From the NCBI GenBank assembly GCA_964519955.1, contig CAZFLM010000081.1, forward strand, positions 1 through 28,067: DNA of 28,067 nt, in the 5' to 3' direction. Positions 1-7,465 of this stretch are shown here, piece by piece. The notes beneath the pieces are model-generated. The model was not told the DNA's origin. It saw only the letters and a list, made by a program, of their open reading frames with translations, and did no database searches. Position numbers and translations under genes: made by a program. How positions within the stretch are numbered: position 1 is the first letter of the stretch; each line of letters opens with the position of its first letter. Source of the stretch: CAZFLM01 sp964519955. GTDB lineage: Bacteria > Armatimonadota > Chthonomonadetes > Chthonomonadales > CAJBBX01.

Positions 1-100
1 GCGGCGGCGGTCCATGTCGGGGTTGCGCGTCGCGTTGGTCTGCGGCAGTGCCGCCCTGGATGCGGTAGTTGGGGTACTCGTCGATGTGGTCGAGCCACAT
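1..100 (-). pseudogene. Possible decayed or frameshifted coding fragment at the left edge
   Basis: Reading the minus strand from position 100, one frame gives a protein-like stretch (MWLDHIDEYPNYRIQG) with almost all codons ending in G or C. Near position 50 this codon bias moves to another frame, which reads ALPQTNATRNPDMDRRR up to the window edge. A bias that switches frame is what a frameshifted real gene or a sequencing indel would give. There is no Shine-Dalgarno motif ahead of the ATG at 100, so that ATG may be internal. I do not recognise the family. It could also be chance in high-GC sequence. Confidence 0.25.
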
Positions 101-226
101 CGATGAGTCGTCGCACGCGCAACGCAGGATCGGCGCGGGCCGTTGTCGTACCTTCTGCAGGACCACCGAACCAGTCGCCGCTCCCGCAACACGGGCGCGG
201 TTGGATGATGACGAAAGGAAGCACCA

Positions 227-1048
227 TTGACCAGGCAACTCGCACGTGGCATTACCCTGGCGACCGTACTCGTGGCGGCCGCCGGCATCGGGCTCCGCAC
301 CTACGCGCAGCAGGCCCATCAGAACGTCGGCTACCAGGACACGCCGATCATCCCGGGCACCAAGTGGCACGTTCACGACGGCGAGCGGCCGCAGCCCCGC
401 GTGGTCGATCCGGGCCCGGGCACCCCGGCTGAGTTCGCGCCGCCGCCGTCCGACGCCATCGTGCTCTTCGACGGCAAGGACACCTCGAAGTGGCGCGGCG
501 AGAAGGGCGACTGCCCCTGGAAGGTCGAGAACGGCTACATGGAGGCGCGCCAGGGCTCCATCAACACGCGCGACGCATTCGGCGACTGCCAGCTCCACGT
601 GGAGTTCTGCACGCCCAACCCGCCAAAGGGCGACAGCCAGGGGCGCGGAAACAGCGGCGTCTACATCATGGGCCGCTATGAGATCCAGGTGCTCGACAGC
701 TACAACAACCCGACCTACGCGGACGGGTCCTGCGGATCGGTCTACGGCCAGTATCCCCCGCTGGTGAACGCCAGCCGCAAGCCGGGCGAGTGGCAGAGCT
801 ACGACATCGTCTTCACGTCGCCTCGGTTCCAGGACGGCAAGATGGTGACGCCGGGCATCGTGACGGTGATCCACAACGGCATCGTCGTGCAGAACCACAC
901 CGAGATCATGGGCATCACGAACCATCGGGTGCTGCCCAAGGTGGAGCCGCACGAGCTGAAGGCGCCGCTTGGCCTGCAGGATCACGGCAATCCGATGCGC
1001 TTCCGCAACATCTGGATCCGCGAGCTGAAGGAGACCGACCGGAACTAG
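227..1048 (+). CDS. Secreted DUF1080 (3-keto-disaccharide hydrolase-like) protein
   Basis: The start is TTG at 227, preceded by AAAGGAAG at 214-221; the product is 273 residues. Residues 1-28 form a Sec signal peptide (hydrophobic ATVLVAAAGIGL, then a YAQQ cleavage region), so the protein is exported. Residues about 75-270 are the DUF1080 (PF06439) concanavalin-like sandwich, with hallmark pieces VLFDGKDTSKW, GRGNSGVYIMGRYEIQVLDSY and LGLQDHGNPMRFRNIWIREL. The family includes hydrolases of 3-keto-disaccharides and is expanded in Planctomycetota, Verrucomicrobiota and Armatimonadota, where it acts on plant-type glycosides. Family assignment is firm; the substrate is unknown. It stands alone, with the DUF1330 pair 100 bp downstream. 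Confidence 0.9.
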   Translation: MTRQLARGITLATVLVAAAGIGLRTYAQQAHQNVGYQDTPIIPGTKWHVHDGERPQPRVVDPGPGTPAEFAPPPSDAIVLFDGKDTSKWRGEKGDCPWKVENGYMEARQGSINTRDAFGDCQLHVEFCTPNPPKGDSQGRGNSGVYIMGRYEIQVLDSYNNPTYADGSCGSVYGQYPPLVNASRKPGEWQSYDIVFTSPRFQDGKMVTPGIVTVIHNGIVVQNHTEIMGITNHRVLPKVEPHELKAPLGLQDHGNPMRFRNIWIRELKETDRN

Positions 1049-1151
1049 CGTCCGGCGATCGGCACGAGATTGCGGCGCGGCGACCCACTCGGGATGCCGC
1101 GCCGCTCTGCCTGTGGGCGCCAATGGCGCTCACGCCGGGCAAGGAGCACCC

Positions 1152-1454
1152 ATGGCAGCCTACTTCATCGTCGAGATCGAGGTTCACGATCCGGTCCCCT
1201 ATGCCGAGTATCTGCGCCTGGTGCCGCCGCTGGTGGCGAAGCACGGAGGGCGCTACCTGGTGAGGGGCGGGGAGGTGACGCCGGTGTTCGGGGGCTGGGA
1301 GCCCAAGCGCCTCGTCGTGATCGAGTTCCCCTCGGCGGCGCACATCCGTGCGTGGCTGGGGTCGCCCGAGTACCGCGAGGTCGCACCGTATAGGGAGCGG
1401 TCGACGAGCACGAAGGCCATCATCGTCGAGGGCGGTACGCAGCCCGCAGCGTAG
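1152..1454 (+). CDS. DUF1330 family protein, copy 1
   Basis: The ATG at 1152 is chosen over an in-frame ATG at 1113 because AAGGAG (1141-1146) sits just ahead of it and because the resulting N-terminus, MAAYFIVEIEVHD, matches the tandem paralogue at 1600. The product is 100 residues, the usual size for DUF1330 (PF07045), a small ferredoxin-like alpha/beta-barrel dimer fold of unknown function. Family hallmarks visible are the N-terminal beta strand, YAEY, KHGGRYLVRGG, VVIEFPS and SPEYREVAPYRE. No signal peptide, so cytosolic. About 70 of 95 aligned residues are identical to the second copy, which points to a local duplication. The catalytic role is not known. Confidence 0.88.
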   Translation: MAAYFIVEIEVHDPVPYAEYLRLVPPLVAKHGGRYLVRGGEVTPVFGGWEPKRLVVIEFPSAAHIRAWLGSPEYREVAPYRERSTSTKAIIVEGGTQPAA

Positions 1455-1599
1455 CCTGCTGCGCCAGAGGACGCTCGGCCTGGCCGCCCATGCGCGGTGG
1501 CAATATGTAGTTTGGCGAACTGAACGCCGCCACCTCTCGTAGGGAACGTGGGACGGTTGCCATCTGGCAATCGTCGAACCGCCTGGGGGAGGTTGATGG

Positions 1600-1896
1600 A
1601 TGGCAGCGTACTACATCATCGAAGTGGAAGTGCACGACCCCACGCCGTACGCCGAGTACTCGCGGCGCGTGCCTGAGATGGTTGAGAAGCACGGCGGGCG
1701 CTACCTGGTGCGCGGCGGGGTGGTGTCGCCGGTGTTCGGCGGGTGGAAGCCCAAGCGGCTTGTCGTGCTGGAGTTCCCGTCTACGGACAGCATCCGCGAG
1801 TGGCTCGACTCGCCCGAGTACCAGGAGGTCGCTCCGCTTCGTGAGCAGTCCACCACCTCGAAGTCCCTGATCGTGGAGGGCATTCCTCCGGCCTGA
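1600..1896 (+). CDS. DUF1330 family protein, copy 2
   Basis: The ATG at 1600 follows a strong Shine-Dalgarno motif (GGGGGAGG at 1585-1592). The 98-residue product has the complete DUF1330 pattern: MAAYYIIEVEVHD, KHGGRYLVRGG, FGGWKPKRLVVLEFPS, SPEYQEVAPLREQS and a closing LIVEG. It is a tandem paralogue of the preceding gene, separated by 145 bp. That spacer has its own ribosome binding site and no strong terminator, so the two could be co-transcribed or separately expressed. Differences between the copies are spread along the chain and the GGRYLVRGG block is identical, as expected if both are under purifying selection. Function is unknown; a small-molecule-binding or monooxygenase-like role is possible from fold alone. 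Confidence 0.88.
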   Translation: MAAYYIIEVEVHDPTPYAEYSRRVPEMVEKHGGRYLVRGGVVSPVFGGWKPKRLVVLEFPSTDSIREWLDSPEYQEVAPLREQSTTSKSLIVEGIPPA

Positions 1897-2005
1897 CAGG
1901 ACAGCCACCTCCGCGCTTTGGGAACACCGTTCGCGCGGCCGGCGTCCGACTGTCGGGTGGCATCATGCCCGGACGCGACACCACGCGAAATCGGAGGGTA
2001 CCCAC

Positions 2006-2842
2006 ATGACGGGGAGATGGGCGTTGACGCTGGCGGCAGCATTGGCCGCGGGCCTGGTAGCGGGTTGCGGTGGCGGAGGCGGCGGAGGCGGAACGCCGTC
2101 GGGCGAGTTGCCTGTGGCCGATCCCGGCAGCTCGATCATCGTTGACAACGCGGAAGCCGAGGCCAACCAGGACCTCCTGCCAAGCACCTGGCTCACGCAG
2201 GGGCATCTCCAGAAGGTCGTCTTCGGGCACCAGTCCGTGGGCGGCAACATCCTCGACGGTCTCAGCGCACTGGCGAGCGCCACGCCGGCCAAGTACGCGG
2301 TCGACATGGTTGACGCGCCGACCGAGCTGCCAAATGGGGGCATCGCCCAGTTCGCCGTGGGCGACAACGGCGACCCGGCCGGCAAGATCGCCGACTACAA
2401 CACCAAGATGCGCACCTGGCTGGGCGGCGGCTCGGCGTACACCGCCAGCATGATGAAGCTCTGCTTCGTGGACTTCGACGACACCACCGACGTCACGACG
2501 CTCTTCAACACCTACCGGGATACGATGGCGCAGCTCGAGGCCGACTATCCTGCTCACCGGTTCATCTACACCACGGCGCCGCTGATGACCGACTACAGCG
2601 CGACGCGGGCGCAGTACAACGACCTGGTGCGCAACTACTGCTCGACGAACAACAAGGCGCTCTTCGACATTGCGGCCATCGAGTCGCACGATCCGTCGGG
2701 CAACGCGGTCGGCGGCGACCAGCCGCGCATGTACTCGGCATACAGCAGCGACGGCGGGCACCTGAACTCCACGGGCGCCAGGCGGGTAGCTCGCGCGTAC
2801 TGGTGGCTGATGGCGCGCGTGGCCGGCTGGGACGGAACGTAG
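2006..2842 (+). CDS. SGNH/GDSL-hydrolase-like lipoprotein
   Basis: The ATG at 2006 follows CGGAGGG (1992-1998); the product is 278 residues. The N-terminus is a lipoprotein signal: hydrophobic residues 5-17, then lipobox LVAGC with the acylated Cys at 21, followed by a poly-Gly linker (22-29). The mature part looks like a divergent SGNH hydrolase: FGHQSVGGNIL around 73-82 would hold the nucleophile Ser77 in place of GDSL, and SDGGHLNSTGARR around 248-260 gives the Asp249-Gly-Gly-His252 pair of block V. This predicts an envelope-anchored esterase or deacetylase, perhaps acting on acylated glycans. It is convergent with the LTxxQ protein across a shared hairpin. The hydrolase call rests on two motifs, so it is moderate. 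Confidence 0.65.
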   Translation: MTGRWALTLAAALAAGLVAGCGGGGGGGGTPSGELPVADPGSSIIVDNAEAEANQDLLPSTWLTQGHLQKVVFGHQSVGGNILDGLSALASATPAKYAVDMVDAPTELPNGGIAQFAVGDNGDPAGKIADYNTKMRTWLGGGSAYTASMMKLCFVDFDDTTDVTTLFNTYRDTMAQLEADYPAHRFIYTTAPLMTDYSATRAQYNDLVRNYCSTNNKALFDIAAIESHDPSGNAVGGDQPRMYSAYSSDGGHLNSTGARRVARAYWWLMARVAGWDGT

Positions 2843-2864
2843 GGGGCCGCGGGAGCACGAATCC

Positions 2865-2901
2865 AGAGGGGGAGCGCGGCATCGCCGATCGCTCCCCCTC
2901 T
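2865..2901. terminator. Bidirectional intrinsic terminator hairpin
   Basis: AGAGGGGGAGCG (2865-2876) pairs perfectly over 12 bp with CGCTCCCCCTCT (2890-2901) around a 13-nt loop. It lies 22 bp after the stop of the lipoprotein gene and 25 bp from the stop of the convergent LTxxQ gene, so it can serve both. There is only a weak T-run. Confidence 0.8.
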
Positions 2902-2926
2902 TCGTATCTACCGTCGCTTTCGCGCG

Positions 2927-3838
2927 CTAGCGGCCGCGCGGCGCCGCTCCGGGACGAGCCCCGCCGCCCGGGGCGCCCATGCCGCGCATTCCGCCGCCGG
3001 GTCCGCCCATCATGCCGCCGCCGCCCGGCCCGCCGAATCCGCGCCGCTGCGGCGTGATCTTCTGCAGCTCGGCTTTCTGCCGCGCCGTCAGCACGGCGAC
3101 CGCCTTGTCGTGGGCCTTCTGGAACGCGGCGAACAGCGCCTGCATGTTGGCCATGCCCGCCGCCTGGGGGGTGCCGGGCCTTGCGCCGGACGGAGTTCGC
3201 CGGGCTGCGCCAAGCTTGCCGCCGGTGGGCGCGGGGCGCATCGCGGCAGGCGCCGCGCCGGGCTTCGGCAGGCTCTTGCGCACCTCAGCCGCGAGCGCCA
3301 CGATCTTCTGGTGCTGCGCGGCGGTGAGCTTCAGCGCGCTGCGGGAGTCCGCCGGGAAGCCGACCATGCCGTAGTCCTTGGCGTCCAGCAGGAGCGCGGC
3401 CAGCGTCTTCTTCTGCGGCGGGCCGAGCAGGGCCGTGATCTGCTTGCTCTCCGCTGCACTGAGCGCCTGCATCTTGGCCATCGCCTTCTGCATGGTCGCC
3501 GGGTCGGGCATGCCGCCGCCCGGGCCACCGGGGCCGCCCGGACCTCCGGACTGGAACATCGCGCGCCTGGCGCTCCGGCCCTGCTCCTTGATCTTGTTGA
3601 TCTTGTCCGCCTGCGCCGGGGTCAGCTTCAGGGCGCGCTGCAGCACTTCCGGCGGCAGACTGGCGGCGGTCGGGTTCATGCCCATCCGGCCGAAGCCGCC
3701 GCGCCGCATCCCCTGTCCGCCGCGGCCGCCGCCCGGCCCTCCCGGCCCCTGTGCGAGGGCCGCAGTTCCGACAAGAACGCCGGCCAGCACGGCCGCCAGC
3801 AGCGACGCTCCTCGAATGCCCGATCGTCCGTAGAGCAT
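2927..3838 (-). CDS. Secreted Gly-rich protein with LTxxQ motifs (Spy/CpxP-like)
   Basis: The ATG at 3838 is chosen because GGAGGAG (3844-3850) precedes it and a signal peptide follows directly (LLAAVLAGVLVGTAALAQ, residues 13-30). An upstream in-frame extension to 4129 lacks these signs. The 303-residue product has three LTxxQ motifs, each starting a predicted helix: LTPAQ (72-76), LTAAQ (171-175) and LTARQ (250-254), separated by Gly/Pro/Met-rich low-complexity linkers (31-56, 98-112, 266-303). LTxxQ helices define the Spy/CpxP family of periplasmic ATP-independent chaperones and stress sensors; this protein is longer than Spy (about 160 residues) and looks like a repeat-expanded relative common in Planctomycetota-like genomes. 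Periplasmic location is likely; chaperone activity is inferred. Confidence 0.72.
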   Translation of the reverse strand: MLYGRSGIRGASLLAAVLAGVLVGTAALAQGPGGPGGGRGGQGMRRGGFGRMGMNPTAASLPPEVLQRALKLTPAQADKINKIKEQGRSARRAMFQSGGPGGPGGPGGGMPDPATMQKAMAKMQALSAAESKQITALLGPPQKKTLAALLLDAKDYGMVGFPADSRSALKLTAAQHQKIVALAAEVRKSLPKPGAAPAAMRPAPTGGKLGAARRTPSGARPGTPQAAGMANMQALFAAFQKAHDKAVAVLTARQKAELQKITPQRRGFGGPGGGGMMGGPGGGMRGMGAPGGGARPGAAPRGR

Positions 3839-4077
3839 GGCAACTCCTCCCATGAGTGCGTGTGGCGCCGCGAGCCTGCCGCGCGCGCCCTGTCCGTATA
3901 GAGTACAAGCTTCGCCTTCCGGCAACAGCAATCCTACCAGGGCGCCCCGATTCGCGTTGTGGGCCGCGTCGCCTTGCCGGGCAATGCGCGAAACCAACGC
4001 CGCGGATTGCTCGTAGCAACACGGGGCGTCGAGACGCCTATGAACCCAACCACGCTGTTCGGAGGAACCCAGGAGCC

Positions 4078-4842
4078 ATGACGAAGCGACCACTGCTCTG
4101 GAGCGCGAGTCTCGTGCTCGCAGCCACACTCGCGTCCGCCGCCGCGCGGGCCGACGACAAGGAAGTCACGCTCACCCGCTCCTACAAGGCGGGCGACGTG
4201 GAGCGCGCCAAGGTTGTCATCAGCTTCTCGGCGGGCGGAGCCGAGGGCATCATCGAGGAGACGGCCCGCACCACCGTGAAGGAGGTCAAGAAGAACGGCG
4301 ACGTGGTGCTTGTCGGCACTGTCGAGAAGGGCCGGATGACCATCGGGGGCCAGGCGCAGGTCCTCGCCGAGGCGCCTCCCACCACCGAGACACGGTCGCG
4401 GCTGAACCGTCTGCTCGAGCTGAAGGCGGACCTGGGGCCCGAGAACCCATTCACACCGGAAGTCATGAAGCTGATGTCGGCTACCTCCGACGTGCTGTTC
4501 CCTGAGAAGCCGGTGAAGGTCGGCGGGAACTGGATCGTTGAGTTCGACAGCCCCGTCACCAAAGGCGCCAAGGTCGCCGTTAAGCACACGTTAGTCGCCA
4601 TCGAGAAGCTCGACGACGTGGAGTGCTGGAAGGTGAATCAGACGGCTGAGATCGAGGTGGTCGCCGGCCAGCCGAAGATGCTGGTGGACATGACCTACTG
4701 GCTGCGCCCAACCGACGGCCACGCCGTGAAGGCCGAGGGCACCTCGAAGAACGTGCCGGCCCAGTTCGGCGCGATGTCATGGAAGCTGAAGATCACCCTC
4801 GTCAAGCCAGCCACGACGACCGTCGAGCCCGCGAAGCCGTAG
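4078..4842 (+). CDS. Secreted protein of unknown function
   Basis: The ATG at 4078 is preceded by GGAGGA (4061-4066) and AGGAG (4071-4075). Residues 1-24 form a Sec signal peptide (LLWSASLVLAATLASAAARA, cleavage before DDKEV), so the 254-residue product is exported. The mature region is rich in alternating beta-strand-like segments (EVTLTRSYKAGDVERAKVVISFS, KKNGDVVLVGTVEKG, WIVEFDSPVTKGAKVAVKHTLV, MSWKLKITLVKP) and has no transmembrane helix or obvious catalytic motif. It ends in a Thr/Pro/Ala tail. The pattern resembles beta-rich extracytoplasmic proteins often called hypothetical in related genomes. It is divergent from the LTxxQ gene, with a 239-bp shared upstream region. I cannot assign a function. 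Confidence 0.75.
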   Translation: MTKRPLLWSASLVLAATLASAAARADDKEVTLTRSYKAGDVERAKVVISFSAGGAEGIIEETARTTVKEVKKNGDVVLVGTVEKGRMTIGGQAQVLAEAPPTTETRSRLNRLLELKADLGPENPFTPEVMKLMSATSDVLFPEKPVKVGGNWIVEFDSPVTKGAKVAVKHTLVAIEKLDDVECWKVNQTAEIEVVAGQPKMLVDMTYWLRPTDGHAVKAEGTSKNVPAQFGAMSWKLKITLVKPATTTVEPAKP

Positions 4843-5014
4843 GCTGCCGCTCACCGCGCTGCCCGGACGCCGGCCGCCCGGGCAGTGCGGCCACCTACCT
4901 CGGTCCCTCCATTCCTCTCCGCTTGTCCGCGAACCACGGGAACGCGGCGGCTAGTCTATACGAACTGTATCCCAGCTAAACGATTCTGGCGTCCGTGCAC
5001 AGGAGGGATACAGG

Positions 5015-5536
5015 ATGGGTTCGAGAGCCGCTACGTCGGCCACCGCAGTCTTCGCAATCATGCTATGGGGGATCACCGTCGCCGCTCCGTCACTGCGCGC
5101 GCAGGACGCGGCGGCCGACGACAAGCGCCCGGCCGTGCAGTCTCTGACGGACGAGAGCCTGGGCAAGAGCCTGGAGAACCTGGGATACGAGCCCAAGAAG
5201 CTCGGCAAGGGCTTCGCCATCGCCATCAAGCGCGACCCGTGGACCTTCCACATGCAGTTGCTTTTGAGCCCCGACGGCACGAAGCTGGGCATCGTCGCTA
5301 ACTTGGGCACCGTCGAGAACCCGGATAGCGTCACCGCGGAGCAGTGGAAGAAGCTACTCATCGCGAATGGCCAGATCGATCCGTCGTTCTTCTACCTCGA
5401 CAAGACCAGCAACCGACTCTACCTGCACCGCGCGCTCGACAACCGCGCCGTCGAACCGGCCTTCCTTCGGAAGCAGATCGAGAACGTCTGCGACAACATC
5501 AAGGAGACGGCCGACCTCTGGAAGCTGGGCAAGTAG
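5015..5536 (+). CDS. Small secreted protein of unknown function
   Basis: The ATG at 5015 follows AGGAGGGA (5001-5008). The first 30 residues (MGSRAATSATAVFAIMLWGITVAAPSLRAQ, described in two parts: charged start, then hydrophobic core) form a Sec signal peptide. The 173-residue product continues as one compact domain with SLTDESLGKSLENLGYEPKK, an IKRDPWTFHMQLLLSPDG strand pair, VTAEQWKKLLIANGQ and a C-terminal helix FLRKQIENVCDNIKETADLW. The order and spacing recall the YbjN/type III secretion chaperone-like fold, but this is only a weak resemblance by eye. It is followed after 123 bp by the amidase gene on the same strand, with a hairpin between them. No function is claimed. Confidence 0.72.
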   Translation: MGSRAATSATAVFAIMLWGITVAAPSLRAQDAAADDKRPAVQSLTDESLGKSLENLGYEPKKLGKGFAIAIKRDPWTFHMQLLLSPDGTKLGIVANLGTVENPDSVTAEQWKKLLIANGQIDPSFFYLDKTSNRLYLHRALDNRAVEPAFLRKQIENVCDNIKETADLWKLGK

Positions 5537-5555
5537 CCCCGCCCGGCCGGCTCAT

Positions 5556-5614
5556 GGCACGTTTCGTTGCCCCGCGGGTCCCCTTGCAGGAGGTGGATCG
5601 GCGGGGCAACGTGC
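5556..5614 (+). terminator. Bulged inverted repeat between the small secreted protein and the amidase
   Basis: GTTGCCCCGC (5566-5575) pairs over 10 bp with GCGGGGCAAC (5601-5610), and after a small bulge GCAC (5557-5560) pairs with GTGC (5611-5614). The loop is 25 nt, long for a terminator, and there is no T-run. It could end the upstream transcript or be a leader structure for the amidase gene. Confidence 0.35.
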
Positions 5615-5659
5615 AATCTGGAGGGTGCTGACTGCCGCGATGCGAGAGGGAGCGGGCCG

Positions 5660-7369
5660 ATGAGAGGATCGGGGCGAATGAGCCGGCGCGAGGCCATCAA
5701 GGGGCTGGTGGCGGCGGGCGCCGTGGCTGTGGCCGATGCCGCGGAGGCGCAGGCTGGGCCGGCAGACGCCATCACCGTGGCGGACGTGGCGGCGCTGGAC
5801 AAGGTGGCCGGGCGGGCCAACACCGAGGCGCATCGCAAGATGATGGTGAAGAGCCTGACCGAGACGCGCGACGAGCTGAAGGCGCTGCGCGCCGGCGGGC
5901 TGACCGAGCTGGACGAGCCAGCGACGCTCTTCGACCCGCGCCTGCCGGGCATGGCGATCCCGTCCGGCAAGAGCGCCTTCCGGCTCAGCGCGGGGCGCCC
6001 ACGTCCGGTTCCAGCCGCGCCCGACGATCTGGCGTTCTGCACGGCGGTCGAGCTTTCGCGGCTCATCCGTGCGCGCAAGGTCTCCTCGGTCGAACTGACG
6101 CGCCTGTACCTGGAGCGGCTGAAGCGGTACGGCCCGGCGCTGCACTGCGTGGTGAACCTGACGGGGGATCTGGCGCTGGAGCAGGCAGCCCGGGCGGACC
6201 GCGAGCTGGCAGCCGGGCACTATCGCGGCCCCCTGCACGGCATCCCGTGGGGCGCGAAGGACCTCCTCTCGGCCAAGGGCATCCCGACCACCTACGGCGC
6301 CAAGCCCTACGAGCACCAGGTGTTCGACTACGACGCGACGGTGGTCGAGCGCCTGGACACGGCCGGGGCGGTGCTGGTGGCGAAGCTGAGCCTGGGCGAG
6401 CTGGCGATGGGCGACGTGTGGTTCGGCGGGCTCACGCGCAACCCGTGGAAGCCCGAGACCGGGTCGAGCGGCTCCTCGGCGGGCCCGGCAAGCGCGCTGG
6501 CGGCCGGGCTTGTCGGCTTTGCCATCGGCAGCGAGACGCTGGGCAGCATCGTCAGCCCGTGCGTGCGCTGCGGGTGCACCGGCCTGCGCCCGACGTATGG
6601 CCGCGTGTCGCGCTACGGAGCGATGGCGCTGAGCTGGACGATGGACAAGCTCGGGCCGATGGGGCGCGGCGTCGAGGACTGCGCGATGGTCCTGCACGCC
6701 ATTCACGGGCCCGACGGGCGCGACCGGACCGTGGCGGACGTGCCGTTCCGCTGGAACCCGACAGCGCCCCTCTCTGGCCTGAGTGTGGGCTTCGACGAGG
6801 CCGTGTTCAAGGCCGTCGGCGAGGGCAAGGACAAGGACGCGGCGCGCATCTACGCCGAGGTGCTGGACGTGCTGCGCAAGCTCGGCGTCCGGTTGCGGCC
6901 CGTCGCGCTGCCGCAGCTCAAGCCGGAGTACGAGCCGCTCGCCGGCACGATCATCGGGGTGGAGGGCGCGGCGTCCTTCGCGAAGCTCACCGCGAGCGGC
7001 GGGCTGGACCAGCTCGCGCAGCAGGGCGAGAACTCGTGGCCGAACTCGTTCCGCGTCGCCGACACCGTGCCGGCCACCGACTACCTCACCGCGCTGCGCC
7101 TCCGCCGCCGGCTGCAGGAGGAGATGCGCCGCGCGATGGAGGGCGCGGACTGCTACGTGACGCCGCCGTACGGCAGCCTCACGATCACCAACCTCACCGG
7201 GCACCCGACGCTCATCACGCGCTGCGGCATGGCGAACGGGCAGCCGCTGATGGTGGAGTTCACCGGTCAGCTCTACCGCGAGGACGCGATCCTCCGCGTC
7301 GCGCTGGCCTACGAGCAGGCCACCGAGTGGCACAGGGCGCGGCCGGCCATGGGGAAGGTGGGGGCGTAG
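5660..7369 (+). CDS. Tat-exported amidase-signature (AS) family amidase
   Basis: The start is ATG at 5660 (GAGAGGGAG at 5644-5652); ATG at 5678 is an equally possible start. Near the N-terminus SRREAIKGL is a twin-arginine signal, followed by an Ala-rich hydrophobic stretch, so export of a folded enzyme is likely. The amidase-signature domain covers about residues 150-560. The Ser-cisSer-Lys triad is visible: Lys200 in GIPWGAKDLL, cis-Ser272 in GSSAGPASAL and nucleophile Ser296 in GSETLGSIVSP; the 24-residue gap between the serines is the family norm. Such enzymes hydrolyse carboxylic amides; the substrate cannot be told. Oddity: the nucleophile loop reads ETLGSIVSP rather than the common DTGGSIR. 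The last 34 bp recur at 8784-8817. Confidence 0.9.
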   Translation: MRGSGRMSRREAIKGLVAAGAVAVADAAEAQAGPADAITVADVAALDKVAGRANTEAHRKMMVKSLTETRDELKALRAGGLTELDEPATLFDPRLPGMAIPSGKSAFRLSAGRPRPVPAAPDDLAFCTAVELSRLIRARKVSSVELTRLYLERLKRYGPALHCVVNLTGDLALEQAARADRELAAGHYRGPLHGIPWGAKDLLSAKGIPTTYGAKPYEHQVFDYDATVVERLDTAGAVLVAKLSLGELAMGDVWFGGLTRNPWKPETGSSGSSAGPASALAAGLVGFAIGSETLGSIVSPCVRCGCTGLRPTYGRVSRYGAMALSWTMDKLGPMGRGVEDCAMVLHAIHGPDGRDRTVADVPFRWNPTAPLSGLSVGFDEAVFKAVGEGKDKDAARIYAEVLDVLRKLGVRLRPVALPQLKPEYEPLAGTIIGVEGAASFAKLTASGGLDQLAQQGENSWPNSFRVADTVPATDYLTALRLRRRLQEEMRRAMEGADCYVTPPYGSLTITNLTGHPTLITRCGMANGQPLMVEFTGQLYREDAILRVALAYEQATEWHRARPAMGKVGA

Positions 7370-7376
7370 CGGGCGG
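7336..7376 (+). repeat. Amidase 3'-end sequence, original of the copy at 8784
   Basis: These bases hold the last amidase codons, the TAG stop and a few bases beyond. They recur at 8784-8822 with one mismatch through the TAG, after which both continue into GGCGG. In both places a palindrome follows within about 15-25 bp. Confidence 0.85.
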
Positions 7377-7400
7377 ATGCGGGGCTTTGGCCACGGGCCG

Positions 7401-7447
7401 GAATACCCCGGAAATCCACATTTGAAATGTGGATTTCCGGGGTATTC
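7401..7447. repeat. Perfect 47-nt palindrome (23-bp arms, single central G)
   Basis: GAATACCCCGGAAATCC... (7401-7423) is exactly inverted at 7425-7447 around G7424. The right arm contains an ATG (7427) in frame with the following ATPase gene, so translation from there would make part of the palindrome coding. No T-run follows, and it lies upstream of the gene it abuts, so a simple terminator for the amidase is possible but does not explain its length or the related decayed copy at 8835-8883. Confidence 0.95.
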
Positions 7448-7465
7448 TCCTACTGGGGGGACACG

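Noticed and set aside
1557..1570. TTGCCATCTGGCAA small inverted repeat between the DUF1330 genes
   Set aside because: A 5-bp stem with a 4-nt loop is expected by chance and has no T-run.
3000..3760. Gly/Pro-rich GGP repeats as a repeat array or CRISPR
   Set aside because: They are low-complexity linkers of the LTxxQ protein; there are no regular spacers.
5554..5572. Sigma-54-like TGGCACGTTTCGTTGC upstream of the amidase gene
   Set aside because: The GG to GC distance is 11 rather than 10 bases, which sigma-54 does not tolerate well, and the bases are part of an inverted repeat.
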